Source: Rhizobacter sp.
GTDB lineage: Bacteria; Pseudomonadota; Gammaproteobacteria; Burkholderiales; Burkholderiaceae_C
Direction of reading: 5' to 3'
Assembly (NCBI GenBank): GCA_025351675.1
Contig: JANXVK010000356.1
Location: 1-10,110 of the forward strand
DNA length: 10,110 bases
In this document: piece by piece, positions 1-5,838 of the stretch
How the letters are laid out: each line of letters opens with the position of its first letter
How positions within the stretch are numbered: the stretch's first letter is position 1
Made by a program: the position numbers and the translations under genes
The notes under the pieces: generated by a model
Told to the model about the DNA's origin: nothing
What the model saw: only the letters and a program-made list of their open reading frames with translations
Databases searched by the model: none

Positions 1-120
1 GGCGGCGACCGAGCGCTCGGTCGCCGCTTTCGCGTTGGCCTGCCAGTCGGGCGCGGGCGGGTTGTTGGCGCAGCTCGCCAACATTGCAGCGGCGGTTGCG
101 AGAGCGAGCGTGATCTTCAC
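1..120 (-). CDS. Lipoprotein, 5' part only (runs off left edge)
   Basis: The reading frame starts at GTG (118-120, minus) and encodes 40 residues up to the window edge. It begins with a lysine and a short hydrophobic stretch and has a lipobox ending in Leu-Ala-Ser-Cys, with the lipidated Cys at residue 17. The mature part starts Cys-Ala-Asn-Asn-Pro-Pro. An outer-membrane or periplasmic lipoprotein is therefore likely. The GTG start overlaps the TGA of the upstream MCE gene in a GTGA arrangement, which implies translational coupling and supports the start choice. MCE transporters often come with an accessory lipoprotein such as PqiC (DUF330). The visible N-terminus does not let me assign that family, so this is a lipoprotein of unknown type that probably works with the MCE transporter. 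It is too short in the window for further domain calls. Confidence 0.75.
   Translation of the reverse strand, partial: MKITLALATAAAMLASCANNPPAPDWQANAKAATERSVAA
2..27. repeat. 26-bp perfect palindrome inside a coding sequence
   Basis: Bases 2-27 equal their own reverse complement with no mismatch; the centre lies between 14 and 15. As RNA, it could fold into an 11-bp stem with a four-base loop. It sits inside the lipoprotein frame, over codons near residues 31-40. Function is unknown; the left flank is outside the window. Confidence 0.8.
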
Positions 121-1094
121 GGCAGCTTGATCTCCGTATCCTTCTTGGCGAACGGCCACTTGCGGTTCACTTCCTGGATCAACGCGTCGATGTTGCGCAG
201 GCTCGTCTCCACATCGGCGCGCAGCGCGCCCAAGTCGGTCGTCGCGACGCGCGCGTTCGCGCCGACCGCCTTGGCCTCTTCGAGCACCGCGTCGACCTTC
301 TTCAAGCTCGCGCGCGCATCGCCGAGCACGTTGTTCAGTTGCTGCACCGTCTGCTTCGCGTCGCGCATCACGCCGTCGCTGCCGAAGACCTGCGCATCGG
401 CCTTCACGGCAAGGCCATCGAGCCGCGCGAGCAAGGTGTTCGTGCGGTCCAGTGTCGCAAGCAGCTTCGCGGCCTGCGCATCGCCGCCGAGCAGCGCGCC
501 CATCGCGCCGCCGGGCGCATTCAGCTTCGCGGTGAAATCCTTCAGGTTCGCGAGGCTCTGGTTCACCGACGAACCCTCGGCGCTGATCGCGTTCAGGCTC
601 GACAGCAGCTGGCGCGCCTCGGCCATCAACCGCGGAATCTCGGCCGCCGCGTCGCCGCGCAGCACGGTGCGCGTCGCGCCGTCGGGCAGCGGTGGGTCGG
701 TCATGATGCCGGTGTAGGCGCGGATGTTGGTGTTGCCGACGACGCCGCGCTGGATCGCGAACACGCTGCTCTCGCGCAGCCAGTGCGCATCTTTCACCGG
801 CACGTCGACGACGATGCGCGCATTGCCGTCAGCGCCAAGCTCGATGCGGCGCACCCGGCCGATCGGAAAGCCGGCGAAGGTCAGGTCCATGCCGACGCCA
901 ACGCCTTCGGAGTCTTCGGCCACCAGCACGAGTTGCTGCGTGCGCTCGAACGCGCCGCGGGCCCAGCTCAGGTACAGCGCGGCGCCGCCGACCAGCAGCA
1001 CGAGCACGATCAGCAGCAGCGTGGCCTTGAATTCGAGGTGCTTCGAGCCACGCGTGGGCGCGGCTTCAGACCCGGGTGGCGGCAGGTCACTCAT
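117..1094 (-). CDS. MCE-domain substrate-binding protein of an MlaD-type ABC transporter
   Basis: This 325-residue protein is the substrate-binding subunit of an MCE lipid transporter, anchored in the inner membrane and facing the periplasm. A charged N-terminus is followed by one membrane helix at about residues 24-43. A single MCE domain covers about 53-130, with the typical segment around Gly-Phe-Pro-Ile-Gly-Arg-Val at 76-82. A long Ala/Leu-rich helical tail, probably coiled coil, runs from about 155 to 315. In MlaD and related proteins the MCE domains form a hexameric ring and the tail can build a tunnel for phospholipid or other hydrophobic cargo. It starts 6 bp after the permease stop, and its TGA overlaps the next gene's GTG. 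One MCE domain plus a helical tail excludes multi-MCE PqiB- or LetB-like proteins. The cargo cannot be told from sequence. Confidence 0.9.
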   Translation of the reverse strand: MSDLPPPGSEAAPTRGSKHLEFKATLLLIVLVLLVGGAALYLSWARGAFERTQQLVLVAEDSEGVGVGMDLTFAGFPIGRVRRIELGADGNARIVVDVPVKDAHWLRESSVFAIQRGVVGNTNIRAYTGIMTDPPLPDGATRTVLRGDAAAEIPRLMAEARQLLSSLNAISAEGSSVNQSLANLKDFTAKLNAPGGAMGALLGGDAQAAKLLATLDRTNTLLARLDGLAVKADAQVFGSDGVMRDAKQTVQQLNNVLGDARASLKKVDAVLEEAKAVGANARVATTDLGALRADVETSLRNIDALIQEVNRKWPFAKKDTEIKLP

Positions 1095-1100
1095 CGCACA

Positions 1101-1937
1101 TCACGCGTAATTGCCTATCAGCGAGAAGATTTCGATCAGCAGGATCGCGGCGAACAGCCGCACCAGACTGTCGAGTTCGGGGCTCGAGCGCGCGCCCGGT
1201 GCGACGGCCGACTGCGGTCCGCGCAGGAACGCCGCCACCGGGATCAGCGCCACCGCGAGCGCGAAGAACAGGGTCTTCAGCGCCAGGATCATCGACACGC
1301 CGGGGTTGAAGACCTGCCCGAGCGTGCGCGTGTAGCCCGCGAACCCACCGAGCGCGGCGCCGTAGACCGCGAAGTAGGCGAGCGTCATCGCGATCAGGCA
1401 ACTCACCGCCGCGAGCAGCAGCACCGCGAACATGCCGGCGACGACGCGCGGCAGCAGCTCGTGGCGCAGCGGGTCGGCGCCGGCCTCTTCCTGTGCGTGC
1501 AGCGCGCCGCTCGCGTGCATCGCGCTCAGCTGCGCGCCGGCCGGCACGGTGGCGCGCAGCGCGACGAACAGCGCGGCCGTCAGCGGGATCAGTTCGAGCA
1601 CCAGCACGCGCACGACCATTTCGAGCGCGTATTGCGTCAGGCCGTAGCTCACCGCGGTGACGACGACGATGCGGATGATCACCACGCTGACCAGTGCCGC
1701 CAGCAGCGCGAACCACGGCAGCAGCGGCGCGGTGCCGAACCACACATGCCTGGCGAGCGCGGCGCGCACGCTGGCGCGCCAGGTCGACGGCGAGAGCGCG
1801 AGCACCAGCACCAGTGCACCGGCGTGCGGCACCTGCCACCAACTGACCGACCAGGCGATCGACGACCCGACCAACGAACGAGCGCCGCTGCGGCCGAGGT
1901 CGCCGACGGCTTCGTGCAGGTTGCGCAGCGTCGTCAT
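1101..1937 (-). CDS. MlaE-family ABC transporter permease
   Basis: A 278-residue integral membrane protein of the MlaE permease family. Hydrophobic segments lie at about residues 25-48, 70-98, 107-128, 163-195, 214-238 and 258-276. The middle part has the family's pattern of a Glu-containing amphipathic stretch (Leu-Glu-Leu-Ile-Pro-Leu-Thr-Ala, 114-121) followed by a loop and the Leu-Leu-Pro-Arg-Val-Val segment (161-166). MlaE-type permeases form a dimer that couples an ATPase dimer to a ring of MCE proteins, so the adjacent MCE gene is the expected partner. The start at 1937 follows the stress-protein stop by 22 bp; only a weak GGCGG-like ribosome site is visible. Unusually, no ATP-binding subunit gene lies between the permease and the MCE gene or just upstream. 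Confidence 0.85.
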   Translation of the reverse strand: MTTLRNLHEAVGDLGRSGARSLVGSSIAWSVSWWQVPHAGALVLVLALSPSTWRASVRAALARHVWFGTAPLLPWFALLAALVSVVIIRIVVVTAVSYGLTQYALEMVVRVLVLELIPLTAALFVALRATVPAGAQLSAMHASGALHAQEEAGADPLRHELLPRVVAGMFAVLLLAAVSCLIAMTLAYFAVYGAALGGFAGYTRTLGQVFNPGVSMILALKTLFFALAVALIPVAAFLRGPQSAVAPGARSSPELDSLVRLFAAILLIEIFSLIGNYA

Positions 1938-1959
1938 GCCGCCGATGCGCGCCGGCGGC

Positions 1960-2382
1960 TCAGCGCACCAGCAGCAACGGCGTGCCGCACTGCGCCGCGA
2001 CCTTGTTGACGACCGAACCCATCACGAGGTTGCCGAGCAGGCCGTGGCCGTGCGAGCCCATCATGACCATGTCGAACTTGCCCTGCTCGGCGAGCTTGGC
2101 GATCAGCGTGGCGGGGCTGCCGACCTTGGTCACGAACGCGGCCTCGATGCCCTGCTTCCTGAAGAACGTGCGAATCGGCTTGAACACCGCCTCGGCGGTG
2201 TCGGCGTAGTAGCTCTGCAGCGTGTCGCGCTCGACATACGAGGCCGCGCCCGCTGGCACCGGTTGCACCGCGTGGAACACCGTGTACTGGTGCAACGGGC
2301 CGAGCCATTCGTCGTGCGCCGCCAAGTAGGCGAGCATGCGCTTCGTGTAGGGGCTGCCATCGGCAGCGACGAGGATCTTCAT
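1960..2382 (-). CDS. Universal stress protein, ATP-binding UspA type
   Basis: A 140-residue cytoplasmic protein made of one Usp domain, the usual single-domain length. The N-terminal beta strand carries Val-Ala-Ala-Asp-Gly-Ser (5-10), with the conserved Asp at 8. The C-terminal nucleotide-binding signature G-2x-G-9x-G-S is complete: Gly109, Gly112 and Gly122-Ser123. This suggests an ATP-binding member rather than the non-binding E. coli UspA type. An in-frame ATG lies 14 codons upstream (2424). The start at 2382 is preferred because GGAG sits 7 bp before it and Usp domains normally begin with a Lys-Ile-Leu-Val-type strand. It is the first gene of the likely operon with the MCE transporter, which would tie transporter expression to stress, but that is inference. 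Its upstream neighbour is divergent. Confidence 0.9.
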   Translation of the reverse strand: MKILVAADGSPYTKRMLAYLAAHDEWLGPLHQYTVFHAVQPVPAGAASYVERDTLQSYYADTAEAVFKPIRTFFRKQGIEAAFVTKVGSPATLIAKLAEQGKFDMVMMGSHGHGLLGNLVMGSVVNKVAAQCGTPLLLVR

Positions 2383-2406
2383 GCGGGGCTCCGTGAGTGG
2401 CCGCTG

Positions 2407-2440
2407 ATAGTATGCCTCGAACACATTGGCGGAATGTTCT
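2407..2440 (-). promoter_or_regulatory. Possible promoter of the stress-protein/MCE operon
   Basis: In the 59-bp gap between divergent genes the minus strand has a -10-like TACTAT (2407-2412), 24 bp from the ATG at 2382. A TTCCGC-type -35 candidate lies about 16-17 bp upstream of it. The overlapping plus-strand TAGTAT (2408-2413) could serve the amidohydrolase. The call rests on consensus similarity only. Confidence 0.3.
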
Positions 2441-2441
2441 C

Positions 2442-3638
2442 ATGGCAGACGCAGCATCCAACGGCAAGTCGGGCAAGGTCGTGATCCGCAACATCGGGCT
2501 GCTGCTGTCGGGCGACATCGACAAGCCGATCCTCGATGCCGACACGATCGTCGTGTTTGATGGCGTGATCGTAGGCGTCGGCCGGTCAGCCGACCTCGAC
2601 ACCGACGAACCCGATCTTCTGATCGACGCGCGCCAGACCTGCGTGTGTCCGGGCCTGATCGACAGCCACGTGCACCCGGTGTTCGGCGACTGGACGCCGC
2701 GCCAGAACCAGCTCGGCTGGATCGAGTCGACGATGAACGGCGGCGTGACGACCATGATCTCGGCCGGCGAGGTGCACCTGCCCGGCCGCCCGAAAGACAT
2801 CGTCGGCCTGAAGGCGCTGGCGATCACTGCGCAGCGCGCGTTCGACAACTTCCGCCCCGGCGGCGTGAAGGTGCTGGCGGGTGCACCCATCATCGAGAAG
2901 GGCATGGTCGAGAGCGACTTTCAGGAACTCGCCGCGGCCGGCGTGGGCCTGCTCGGCGAGATCGGGCTCGGTTCGGTGAAGGCCGGCAACGAGGCCGCAC
3001 AGATGGTGAAGTGGGCGCGCAAACACGGCATCCAGAGCACGATCCACACCGGCGGGCCATCGATCCCCGGCTCGGGCCTGATCGACAAGGACGTGGTGCT
3101 CGAAGCCGACGCCGACATCATCGGCCACATCAACGGCGGCCACACCTCGCTCAGCGAACAACACGTGTGCGAGCTGTGCGAGAAAAGTTCGCGTGCGATC
3201 GAGATCGTGCACAACGGCAACGAGAAGGTCGCGATCGCGGCGGCGCAAGCCGCCCTGCAACTCAAGTGCCCGCACCGCGTGATCCTCGGCACCGACGGGC
3301 CGGCAGGCTCGGGCGTGCAGCCGCTCGGCATCCTGCGGATGATCTCGCTGCTGTCGAGCCTGGGCAACATTCCGGCCGAGCTTGTGTTCTGCTTCGCGAC
3401 CGGCAACACCGCGAATATCCGCAACCTGAATTGCGGCCTGATCGAAGTCGGCCGCGACGCCGATTTCGTGTTCATGGACCGCGCGCAGCACACCAGTGGC
3501 GCGACCCTGCTCGAGAGCGTGCAGATGGGCGACATTCCCGGCGTCGGCATGGTGATGATCGATGGGCTGGTGCGCTGCGGCCGCAGCCGCAACACGCCGC
3601 CGGCGACCGAGATTCCGGTGGTGGTCGGCGCGCGCTGA
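2442..3638 (+). CDS. Enamidase-like amidohydrolase (possible 6-oxotetrahydronicotinate hydrolase)
   Basis: A 398-residue cytoplasmic metal-dependent amidohydrolase. From memory of the family, the closest known protein is enamidase of Eubacterium barkeri, which opens 1,4,5,6-tetrahydro-6-oxonicotinate to 2-formylglutarate and ammonia in nicotinate fermentation. Shared stretches include Gly-Gly-Val-Thr-Thr-Met-Ile-Ser-Ala-Gly (100-109), Pro-Gly-Arg-Pro-Lys-Asp (114-119), His-Thr-Gly-Gly (202-205), His-Ile-Asn-Gly-Gly (229-233) and the C-terminal Ser-Arg-Asn-Thr-Pro-Pro (382-387). Likely metal ligands are all present: His76-Val-His78, Glu173, His202, His229 and Asp285. The start at ATG 2442, with a GGCGGA stretch upstream, gives an N-terminus matching the family; an in-frame start 15 codons earlier would overlap the stress-gene leader. 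No other nicotinate-degradation genes are adjacent, so the real substrate may be a different cyclic amide or enamide. Confidence 0.85.
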   Translation: MADAASNGKSGKVVIRNIGLLLSGDIDKPILDADTIVVFDGVIVGVGRSADLDTDEPDLLIDARQTCVCPGLIDSHVHPVFGDWTPRQNQLGWIESTMNGGVTTMISAGEVHLPGRPKDIVGLKALAITAQRAFDNFRPGGVKVLAGAPIIEKGMVESDFQELAAAGVGLLGEIGLGSVKAGNEAAQMVKWARKHGIQSTIHTGGPSIPGSGLIDKDVVLEADADIIGHINGGHTSLSEQHVCELCEKSSRAIEIVHNGNEKVAIAAAQAALQLKCPHRVILGTDGPAGSGVQPLGILRMISLLSSLGNIPAELVFCFATGNTANIRNLNCGLIEVGRDADFVFMDRAQHTSGATLLESVQMGDIPGVGMVMIDGLVRCGRSRNTPPATEIPVVVGAR

Positions 3639-3650
3639 GAGCGGCGCGCC
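3627..3650 (+). terminator. GC hairpin at the end of the amidohydrolase gene
   Basis: GGCGCGC (3627-3633) and GCGCGCC (3644-3650) form a perfect 7-bp stem with a 10-base loop that contains the stop codon. No T-run follows, so it is only a weak terminator candidate. It may equally block transcription coming from the minus side. Confidence 0.25.
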
Positions 3651-3740
3651 TCAGGGCGTCCGAGCAATCCGACGCCGGGCACCGACTGCCATGGCCACCA
3701 AGCCCGCGAGCATCAAGGCATAGGTCGCTGGCTCAAGCCG
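3651..3740 (-). pseudogene. Orphan PEP-CTERM sorting-signal remnant
   Basis: In the minus frame ending at TGA 3651-3653, the last 27 codons (from 3734) read Glu-Pro-Ala-Thr-Tyr-Ala-Leu-Met-Leu-Ala-Gly-Leu, then a hydrophobic run and Gly-Ala-Arg-Arg-Arg, ending Ala-Arg-Thr-Pro. This is the layout of a PEP-CTERM anchor: an (P)EP motif, a membrane helix of about 15-18 residues and a basic cluster near the C-terminus. Such tails are recognised by exosortase (EpsH/XrtA) in exopolysaccharide-producing bacteria. No start codon, signal peptide or body domain precedes it. Upstream in this frame the sequence becomes the other-frame reading of the LuxR-type pseudogene, so only the tail of a surface or secreted protein gene remains, joined by a deletion near 3735-3750. 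Its presence suggests the genome has or had exosortase. Confidence 0.7.
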
Positions 3741-4450
3741 CGCAGGCGCAGCGGTCGGTCGATGTGCAAGGCGTCCGTGCCTGCAAGCAAGGCTGTTGCT
3801 GCCCTGTTGCAGAACGGCACCTCGCCGGCAACAGACGTCAGGATCGCCGCCACAAGCAGCTGGTCAAGGGACGACAGGCTCGCTGCGACCTTCAGGTCGC
3901 TCATGCGCAGCCGCGACATGGCGCTCAGCGCGCGACGGGTGCGGAAGCAGCGGGACCAGCTTGCGCCGATCGCCTTCCGTGTACGTGTCGTCACTCGCAC
4001 CGCGGTAGAAGGAGCATGCCCTGAGCATGTCCGGGGACGGCGCGCCAAGCGGGTTGACCTCGAACGCGACGCTCGTCAGCAGATGCGAGATGTCGCCATG
4101 GCGCCGGCACTCGTCGTACGAGCGCGATCCGTCCAGCGTCTCCTGCGGAACGAGATCCGTGCTCAAGGGGACGTTTCGTTCCTTGAACTTGTCGAGAAAA
4201 ACCGCTTGCTGTGTCCACATGTCGATCGCCTGATAGCGCGGCTTGTAGAGTTCGAAAAAGAATCCGGAAGCCCGTGCTGGAAGTAGATGCCGCCCTGCTC
4301 CAGCCCGTTCAGCGGCGTGCACAGCATGCCCTTGGGCGACTCGAGCCACCCGACCGCGTCCTCTACGATATCAGGCCAGATTCCCGGCTCTGTCACACCG
4401 CGGTGGATGATATCGACGGGCCCGCTCGGGCCTTCGAGTGCGACTACGGC
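3735..4450 (-). pseudogene. Broken LuxR-type regulator, frameshifted and missing its HTH
   Basis: Three minus-strand segments in shifted frames join into one protein-like sequence. The first (about 4440-4262) contains Glu-Pro-Gly-Ile-Trp-Pro-Asp-Ile-Val, the usual opening region of a LuxR-type family with a PAS-like sensor part. At the A-run 4255-4259 one base seems lost. The second (about 4262-3930) continues Phe-Phe-Glu-Leu-Tyr-Lys-Pro-Arg-Tyr and ends Leu-Val-Pro-Leu-Leu-Pro-His. Near 3925-3935, in a GCGCGC run, two bases seem lost, which restores the first frame. The third (to about 3740) reads Ala-Ser-Leu-Ser-Ser-Leu-Asp and Phe-Cys-Asn-Arg-Ala-Ala. The C-terminal helix-turn-helix expected after this is absent; the sequence instead runs into a PEP-CTERM tail. 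No convincing start codon or ribosome site is visible. The family call is from remembered sequence patterns. Confidence 0.7.
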
Positions 4451-4560
4451 AACCGTGCGGGTCCCCGCGCCAGCCCAACCACCACAGCATTGATCCGGTG
4501 AGAAAGACGGAGTTTTGCGAATTGTTACGTGGGGTTTGGGAGCGTGCAGAGGTCGCGGTG

Positions 4561-4586
4561 TCGGCGCGCGGGCGAACGCGCGCCGA
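4561..4586 (-). terminator. Strong GC hairpin downstream of the collagen-like lipoprotein gene
   Basis: TCGGCGCGCG (4561-4570) and CGCGCGCCGA (4577-4586) form a perfect 10-bp stem with a 6-base loop, starting 15 bases after the stop of the minus-strand lipoprotein gene. No U-tract follows in either direction, so it is a terminator-like or mRNA-stabilising hairpin rather than a classical intrinsic terminator. The stretch 4451-4560 beside it shows no gene. Confidence 0.45.
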
Positions 4587-4601
4587 GCAAGCGCGCGAGG
4601 C

Positions 4602-4814
4602 TTACTTCGGCTCGGAAGCGGCTGGCGCCGGTACCACGATGACACCGGACGCACCCGGTTTGCCGGCCTCACCCTGTGGGCCCGCCGGACCCGGCGTGGT
4701 CGACGGCGCGGGCACGATGACGGGAGGTGGCGTGGTAACGACAGTCGGGCGGTCGCAGCCAGCCAAGGCCACGGTGGCGAACAACGCGACAAGCAAAGTC
4801 GAGCTGGTGTTCAT
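4602..4814 (-). CDS. Small lipoprotein with collagen-like repeats
   Basis: A 70-residue protein with a signal peptide and a lipobox Leu-Ala-Gly-Cys (lipidated Cys at 20), so it should be membrane anchored and exported. The mature part is Pro/Thr/Val-rich (24-41). It then has five consecutive collagen-like triplets, Gly-Pro-Ala, Gly-Pro-Gln, Gly-Glu-Ala, Gly-Lys-Pro and Gly-Ala-Ser (42-56), and a short Val/Pro/Ala tail. The start at ATG 4814 is supported by GGAG 7 bp upstream and by a proper signal sequence; a longer upstream frame has none. Five triplets are probably too few for a stable triple helix alone, so a flexible spacer or oligomerisation patch is as likely. Similar tiny lipoproteins occur in other Burkholderiales as far as I recall; their function is unknown. 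It is monocistronic and followed by a strong hairpin. Confidence 0.85.
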   Translation of the reverse strand: MNTSSTLLVALFATVALAGCDRPTVVTTPPPVIVPAPSTTPGPAGPQGEAGKPGASGVIVVPAPAASEPK

Positions 4815-4947
4815 GGTGTTGCTCCTGCAGGTCTGATTTGAGACGTACAGGTTAGCCGCGCGCGGCCGTGTACCGCGTCGGCGCGCGACCACCGGCTCTG
4901 TCGGCGCCGGGGCCGCGATCGCATGGGCGTTCGTCCCACAGAGGCAA

Positions 4948-4965
4948 GGGCGCAAAATCGCGCCC
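4948..4965 (+). promoter_or_regulatory. Hairpin and -10-like element abutting the RIO kinase start
   Basis: GGGCGC (4948-4953) and GCGCCC (4960-4965) form a perfect 6-bp stem around the loop AAAATC, ending exactly before ATG 4966. The same bases hold CAAAAT (4953-4958), a -10-like hexamer 7 bp before the ATG. Transcription could then begin at or next to the A of the start codon, giving a leaderless mRNA, and there is no good ribosome site to contradict this. Confidence 0.4.
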
Positions 4966-5814
4966 ATGAAAGCACCCGCAAGACTCCAATCCCTGATCGA
5001 CGAAGGCCTGATCGACTCGGTACAGCGCCAGCTGATGAGCGGCAAGGAAGCGATGGTGTTCGTCGTGCGCTGTGGCGGCGAGACGCGCTGCGCCAAGGTC
5101 TACAAGGAGGCGACGCACCGCAGCTTTCGCCAAGCCGTCGACTACACCGAGAACCGCAAGGTCAAGAACACGCGCCAGGCGCGCGCGATGGCCAAGGGCA
5201 CGCGCTTCGGCCGCGAATCGCAGGAGGCAGCGTGGCAGAGCGCCGAGGTCGACGCGCTCTATCGCCTCGCCGCGGCCGGCGTGCGCGTACCGAAGCCGCT
5301 GAACTTCCACGACGGCGTGCTGCTGATGGAACTCGTCACCGACGCCGACGGCTCGGCCGCGCCGCGCCTGAACGATGTGCAGTTCACCCCCGAGCAGGCG
5401 CGCGCGCACCACGCGACGTTGATCAAGGAAGTGGTGCGGATGCTCTGCGCCGGCGTCGTGCACGGCGACCTGTCGGAGTTCAACATCCTGCTCGCCGCCG
5501 ATGGCCCGGTCATCATCGACCTGCCGCAGGCGATCGACGCGGCCGGCAACAACCACGCGCAGCGCATGCTGCTGCGCGATGTCGAGAACCTGCGCAACTT
5601 CTTCGGCCAGTTCGCGCCGGAGTTGCTCGCGACGCAGTTCGGCGCCGAGATCTGGAGCCTCTACGAGCGCGGCGCGCTGACGAACGAGGCGCCGCTCACC
5701 GGCCACTTCGAGCGCAAGGCCGGCGCTGTCGACGTGGGCGGCGTGCTGCGCGAGATCGACGATGCGAAGGCCGAAGAGGCCGCGCGCCGGTTGCGGATGC
5801 AGACGGCCGCTTGA
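4966..5814 (+). CDS. RIO1-type serine protein kinase
   Basis: A 282-residue cytoplasmic protein with a complete RIO kinase core. The short nucleotide-binding loop Ser-Gly-Lys-Glu-Ala is at 25-29, and the ATP-binding Lys44 lies in Cys-Ala-Lys-Val-Tyr-Lys. The RIO1-specific flexible segment rich in basic residues covers 47-85. The catalytic loop His-Gly-Asp-Leu-Ser-Glu-Phe-Asn is at 166-173 (Asp168), and the metal-binding Ile-Ile-Asp-Leu-Pro-Gln at 183-188 (Asp185). All residues needed for phosphotransfer appear intact. RIO1 acts in small ribosomal subunit maturation in eukaryotes and archaea; substrates of bacterial members are largely unknown. The start follows directly on a hairpin with a -10-like element. 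It converges on the next gene with 24 bp between stops, is divergent from the collagen-like lipoprotein gene, and so is probably transcribed alone. Confidence 0.9.
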   Translation: MKAPARLQSLIDEGLIDSVQRQLMSGKEAMVFVVRCGGETRCAKVYKEATHRSFRQAVDYTENRKVKNTRQARAMAKGTRFGRESQEAAWQSAEVDALYRLAAAGVRVPKPLNFHDGVLLMELVTDADGSAAPRLNDVQFTPEQARAHHATLIKEVVRMLCAGVVHGDLSEFNILLAADGPVIIDLPQAIDAAGNNHAQRMLLRDVENLRNFFGQFAPELLATQFGAEIWSLYERGALTNEAPLTGHFERKAGAVDVGGVLREIDDAKAEEAARRLRMQTAA

Positions 5815-5838
5815 TGAGCGAAGCGCGGCGGCAAGCGA

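Noticed and set aside
339..2009. Long open plus-strand frame opposite the MCE and permease genes
   Set aside because: Its product is an Arg/His/Gln-rich low-complexity string typical of the antisense of GC-rich genes, and the minus strand holds clear family members.
2645..4024. Long plus-strand frame overlapping the amidohydrolase and the pseudogene region
   Set aside because: Off-frame, Arg-rich and without recognisable motifs; the enamidase frame is unambiguous.
4163..4792. Single intact minus-strand gene of about 209 residues
   Set aside because: Only its middle part looks like real protein. The N-terminal half is Arg/Pro-rich noise antiparallel to nothing conserved, and the remainder continues in another frame after 4260, so it is part of a pseudogene.
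4602..4814. True structural collagen-like surface protein
   Set aside because: Only five Gly-X-Y triplets are present, so a stable triple helix is doubtful; described as collagen-like only.
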